Source: CAYMSF01 sp964542255 (GTDB lineage Bacteria; Verrucomicrobiota; Lentisphaeria; Victivallales; Victivallaceae). Taken from it: DNA of 47,765 bases. The stretch is from positions 1 through 47,765 of the forward strand of contig CAZITV010000003.1 in assembly GCA_964542255.1 (NCBI GenBank). The letters are read 5' to 3'. This document shows, piece by piece, positions 44,444 through 47,765 of this stretch. Made by a program: the position numbers and the translations under genes. Numbering within the stretch: the first letter of the stretch is position 1; each line of letters opens with the position of its first letter. Below the pieces are notes generated by a model. It saw only the letters and a program-made list of their open reading frames with translations, made no database searches and was not told where the DNA came from.

Positions 44444-45466
44444 TCAGCATTTAAACATCATTTCAATATTACGGGGATGAACATCCGGCATAATTGCTTC
44501 ATGGCTCGGTGAAATGATTAAATTATTGGGGAAGACACTTAGCAGTCTGGATATTTCAGCTTTTACATCTTCTTGGGTGCCGTGAACCAATAAATCCTGG
44601 ACGTCAACGCCACCGCAGTAGATGTACTTATCACTATATTTTTCCTTTAATTCATTGGCGCTCATTCCACGCGCCAATGCTTGGATGGGATGGATAATGT
44701 CTGCTCCTGCATCAACTAAGTCAGGTATAATTGGTTGAATTGAACCGCAGGAGTGATAAATAACCTTTAAGCCGTGATTATGTGCTTGTTTTGTCAGTGC
44801 ACGAACTCCAGGAATAACAAACTCTCTAACATATTCTGGAGAAATCATTAAACTTTGCTGACTGCCTAAGTCGTTGCCAAGCAATACAGCCTGTATTTTC
44901 CCTTCAGTCGCTTTGTAAAAAATTTCATTTGCCTCGAGATAGAAATCAACAATTTTGCCAATGACAGCTTTAACAAAATCTGGTTCGAGTGCCATTTGTA
45001 TTAAAGCGTTTTCCATCCCAAATGCAGCACAGGCATCTTGAAAATGCGCAGACCACATGACGCCTAAACCGATTTTTCCAACAGGCACTTGTTTAGCGTT
45101 TTTGATACATTGGGCAATATCAATATGCTCTGCGGGATTAGGCCACTTAAATTTATTTAAATCATTACAGCGGGCAAAAAAGCCTTCTTCCGTCAATGTG
45201 CGCTCTGTATAACTTTCGCCGCCATGTGCCATGTGCCAATCAAACGCACAGGCGATATGATTAGTGGGTGGATTGTTGTATGCGACATCAACGGGATAAA
45301 TATCATCATCTAAAAGTTTTTTTAACTCCAGTTCATTTGCAACATTAAAATAACTAAGAATTTTAGGAAGTGCTTCCGGTGTTGGAATTCCCAGCCAGCG
45401 CAGCGGCCTATCAATTTTTTTATGTTCAAGTAGTTGGTGAAAACGTTCAATTGATGACATAGACAT
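44444..45466 (-). CDS. URO-D-family protein, third zinc ligand missing
   Basis: 340 aa. Starts MSMSSIERFHQLLEHKKIDRP and carries the central LLGNDLGSQQSLMISPEYV and IYHSCGSIQPIIPDL blocks of the family; H238 and C240 are the His-x-Cys pair. The C-terminal segment ISPSHEAIMPDVHPRNIEM lacks the Cys of zinc methyltransferases. In this it resembles the paralog at 8850 more than those at 1058-4229. It is in an operon with a DUF5703 glycosidase-like gene (14-nt gap) and rhaM. AAAGG upstream of the ATG. Catalytic role unknown. Confidence 0.83.
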   Translation of the reverse strand: MSMSSIERFHQLLEHKKIDRPLRWLGIPTPEALPKILSYFNVANELELKKLLDDDIYPVDVAYNNPPTNHIACAFDWHMAHGGESYTERTLTEEGFFARCNDLNKFKWPNPAEHIDIAQCIKNAKQVPVGKIGLGVMWSAHFQDACAAFGMENALIQMALEPDFVKAVIGKIVDFYLEANEIFYKATEGKIQAVLLGNDLGSQQSLMISPEYVREFVIPGVRALTKQAHNHGLKVIYHSCGSIQPIIPDLVDAGADIIHPIQALARGMSANELKEKYSDKYIYCGGVDVQDLLVHGTQEDVKAEISRLLSVFPNNLIISPSHEAIMPDVHPRNIEMMFKC

Positions 45467-45480
45467 ATCGTTACCTTTTG

Positions 45481-47745
45481 TTAATTAACTTTAGTTATAC
45501 TTTTAATTAATTTCCCTTTGACTACAGAGCATTCAATAACTTTATTGCCTGGAATATTTAATTTAAACTCAACATCCCAGTAATCAGGCCATGCTGGAAG
45601 CAACAATAAATCATCACCTTCAGCGTGGAACAGCATTTTCTGTATAGCCACAACCAGTACACTCGCATGGTCAAAATCAGGACACTCATCGTTATTTCGC
45701 CCCCATGTGCCAACAAATTTTGCGAACAAACTGACATGTTTTGAACGACGTGCAATGGCAAGTGCGGCTTCGTCCGCTAAACCAAGACACGCTGCTTGAA
45801 TATCATCCTGAATCCATCCCCAGCTGCCTTTGAACACCCGCTGCTCGTAACTGTTAACCGCAGTCTGTAAATTTGCTTTGCCAATGCCAAAAATACGGTG
45901 CGGAAATACAGCGTAAAGTTCTGGATTTTCAGTGTTTAATATCATATTATTATGTTCGTAGGCAAAATCTATGCATGTTTTGCCAGATTTTACCACCATT
46001 GGAATTTCCGGCAATACACCGTCGTACAATTTGATAAATTTTTCAAGTTGAGCTATCCCGGCGACTTTCTGAAGAATATATTTAATCCCCGCCAGCTCTG
46101 GAGTCGGATTTACCACGTGTTGTACCGATTTGCGATAATTACTTGCAACATCCCACTCGCTGATTTCCTGGTAAGTCTCTAATGATTGCGCTGGAGTAAT
46201 CAATAGTTTTCCGTGATTGTCACGCGGGTAGTGTTCCAAATAAAATGTTAAAGCGTTTTCGACCAGCGGAATCGCCGTATCACACAAAAATTCACTGTCA
46301 TTAGTGTAATAATAGAATTCCAATGCCAATAATGACAATTCCAAAGTAGATTGCCAATAGTAGCGGATATAGGTGTTTTTGTTTAAATACGGTGGGTGAG
46401 CAGAACGAAACGCTTCATCAATGCAGTAATCGCTCAATTTCATAATACCATTTGGATTAATAACTTCATCGAAATATGCGCCGTTATGATTATAATATTC
46501 TTTGGTCATTGCCATGCGCAACGGCAGCATATTCCTGTACATTGAAAAAAAACTTTTCATTAAATTAAAATCGCCCGTGGCTAGTAGTCCCCAATATATA
46601 AGCCGGGTATTTTGGAACCAATAATGTCCGCCCCAGCAAGGATTATCTACATCAAGTCCACTCGGATTACCAAGTATCACCGTAGGATTGTCTAGATAAA
46701 ACATTCCCCCATTAAATTTCGCCGGAAAACGCCCTCTGCCGCAACTTAGCGTCAAATAGCGGTGCACTGTCAGCATCGTATTGATTGCCTCAACGCTGGT
46801 GCCGGGAACTACGCGGACTGACTCAAAAAATTCCATATCCTTGCTTAAATTGTCTCTAAACCAATTTGCTAATTTTTGGTCAAAGTCAGGTGTCTTGTCA
46901 TTGGAGCGCAATCTTATGTGACTCTTTGACCAGGCGTTATCCCAGTAGGTTAAATGTTGTTGCCAGCGTGATTCGATATCCGTACGTTCAATCAAGTCGC
47001 GCTGCAAGAGCAGCTCATCAAGATTCCCCGGTGAAATAAATATATGATGCTCATTATTCGGATGACATTTTAACAATATATCTCCGTGACGTGTTGCATT
47101 ACCACTCCAGGTTATAACACCAAAACTTTCTGCGATAACGTCGGAAAATTTACCGCATAAGTTATTTAAATGCAGCATTTCTAAGTCTTTATCAAGTTGC
47201 CCCGTTGGATTCGGATAATGCCATTTGATGTAATCATCGGCGGAACTGAGAATGTCTTCCGGGCGTAAGCGGTCGAACTCAACCGTTAATTCAAAGTTTG
47301 TTTGAGAATATGCGTCAACCTGTATTAATGGATGATTGGCATCAGCAAAAATCCTAAATTTATAGTCCTTTTTCTTATGCAGCGTAATTTCTATCGCGCC
47401 TTCTTTTAAATTTAAAATTTGCGATACTTCCAACGCTGTGGGGTCATCAGTTTTAAGCGTGATGATAATTCGGCCTAGTTTAATCAAGCGGCTATCAGAA
47501 TTACGAAAACTGTCGGTGGATGAAAGTAAAATTGCAATTTTATCATCTGCTAGCACATAGGCATTCCCACCGTATTGCCCGTTGCCAAAGAAAAGTGAGG
47601 CAGACGTTCCAAAATCCTTATTTTTTGTCCAGCTCAGCGTCATCGAATCCATATCAACGATATTGTCATAGATAGGCGATTCACTGTAGTTTTTAAGTTT
47701 ACTTTTATCAAATTCTGTTTTATTCATTGACATTATACCATCCAT
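45481..47745 (-). CDS. DUF5703-domain, six-hairpin glycosidase-like protein
   Basis: 754 aa from the first ATG; starts at 47733 or 47727 (after GGATGG) are at least as likely. The N-terminal ~290 residues resemble the DUF5703 beta-sandwich (FFGNGQYGGNAYVLADDKIAILLSSTD, LIKLGRIIITL). The rest looks like an (alpha/alpha)6 barrel with NPCWGGHYWFQNTRLIYWGLL, ending in the LLLLPAWPDYWDVEFKLNIPG typical of GH95-like proteins. No signal peptide is visible. It would hydrolyse a glycoside, and rhaM two genes downstream hints at rhamnose or another 6-deoxy sugar. Activity of DUF5703 proteins is not established, so the substrate is open. Confidence 0.75.
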   Translation of the reverse strand: MDGIMSMNKTEFDKSKLKNYSESPIYDNIVDMDSMTLSWTKNKDFGTSASLFFGNGQYGGNAYVLADDKIAILLSSTDSFRNSDSRLIKLGRIIITLKTDDPTALEVSQILNLKEGAIEITLHKKKDYKFRIFADANHPLIQVDAYSQTNFELTVEFDRLRPEDILSSADDYIKWHYPNPTGQLDKDLEMLHLNNLCGKFSDVIAESFGVITWSGNATRHGDILLKCHPNNEHHIFISPGNLDELLLQRDLIERTDIESRWQQHLTYWDNAWSKSHIRLRSNDKTPDFDQKLANWFRDNLSKDMEFFESVRVVPGTSVEAINTMLTVHRYLTLSCGRGRFPAKFNGGMFYLDNPTVILGNPSGLDVDNPCWGGHYWFQNTRLIYWGLLATGDFNLMKSFFSMYRNMLPLRMAMTKEYYNHNGAYFDEVINPNGIMKLSDYCIDEAFRSAHPPYLNKNTYIRYYWQSTLELSLLALEFYYYTNDSEFLCDTAIPLVENALTFYLEHYPRDNHGKLLITPAQSLETYQEISEWDVASNYRKSVQHVVNPTPELAGIKYILQKVAGIAQLEKFIKLYDGVLPEIPMVVKSGKTCIDFAYEHNNMILNTENPELYAVFPHRIFGIGKANLQTAVNSYEQRVFKGSWGWIQDDIQAACLGLADEAALAIARRSKHVSLFAKFVGTWGRNNDECPDFDHASVLVVAIQKMLFHAEGDDLLLLPAWPDYWDVEFKLNIPGNKVIECSVVKGKLIKSITKVN

Positions 47746-47765
47746 TTTTATTCAACATAAAATAT

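Noticed and set aside
1..47765. CRISPR arrays, insertion sequences, prophage genes, integrases
   Set aside because: No regularly spaced repeats, transposase motifs or phage genes were seen on either strand.

Overview
The window (47,765 bases, fairly AT-rich) is a bacterial chromosome segment with a mostly housekeeping core flanked by glycan-related accessory regions. The gene mix points to the Lentisphaerota/Victivallales side of the PVC superphylum: several divergent uroporphyrinogen-decarboxylase-like (URO-D/MtaA family) paralogs beside AraC regulators and glycosidases, a DUF5703 glycosidase-like protein, a UAP1-type nucleotidyltransferase, two-subunit class I fumarase and a stand-alone GGQ release-factor-like protein. 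This placement rests on family content, not on a computed phylogeny.

Left accessory region (1-10,854). A divergent AraC regulator faces an operon of three URO-D paralogs and a GH2 beta-mannosidase-like enzyme. Two decayed genes follow: the first ~49 codons of a URO-D gene run directly into the 3' part of a heparinase II/III-like gene, which also carries an in-frame stop and a frameshift. Then come another URO-D paralog and a D-2-hydroxyacid dehydrogenase.

Cobalamin operon (minus strand, 17,362-10,847). A CobD-CbiP fusion, cbiB, a CobC-like phosphatase, cobU, cobT and cobS are tightly packed. They cover the late part of B12 synthesis: cobyric acid amidation, aminopropanol attachment and nucleotide loop assembly. 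I see no cobalamin riboswitch. B12 may serve the URO-D proteins, whose best known relatives are zinc-dependent corrinoid methyltransferases (MtaA/MtbA), but no corrinoid protein is encoded here.

Core region (17,600-33,500). NAD-dependent DNA ligase and a stand-alone 5'-3' exonuclease lie on the minus strand. On the plus strand are pyrG, carB, two fumarase subunits, tRNA-Arg(UCU), an ftsQ-like gene, serA, a sugar-acid module (FAH-family protein, KDG-kinase-like PfkB, KDPG/KHG aldolase) and a DUF486 membrane protein.

Right region (33,500-47,765). An ABC-F ATPase, an FmdB-type zinc ribbon protein, an unknown zinc-ribbon membrane protein and an OleA-OleB pair (long-chain olefin-type Claisen condensation and beta-lactone decarboxylation) come first. 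Next is a translationally coupled cell-envelope operon: UAP1-like, an unknown 110-aa protein, ftsW, murG and a GGQ protein. The right end is a minus-strand operon of a DUF5703 glycosidase-like protein, a fifth intact URO-D paralog and an L-rhamnose mutarotase, echoing the glycan/URO-D theme of the left end.

The most interesting points are the URO-D paralogs that have lost different zinc ligands, the CobD-CbiP fusion, the 21-bp tandem repeat in the AraC/URO-D promoter, the deletion-fused pseudogenes, the structured leader upstream of pyrG and the OleAB pair without OleCD.
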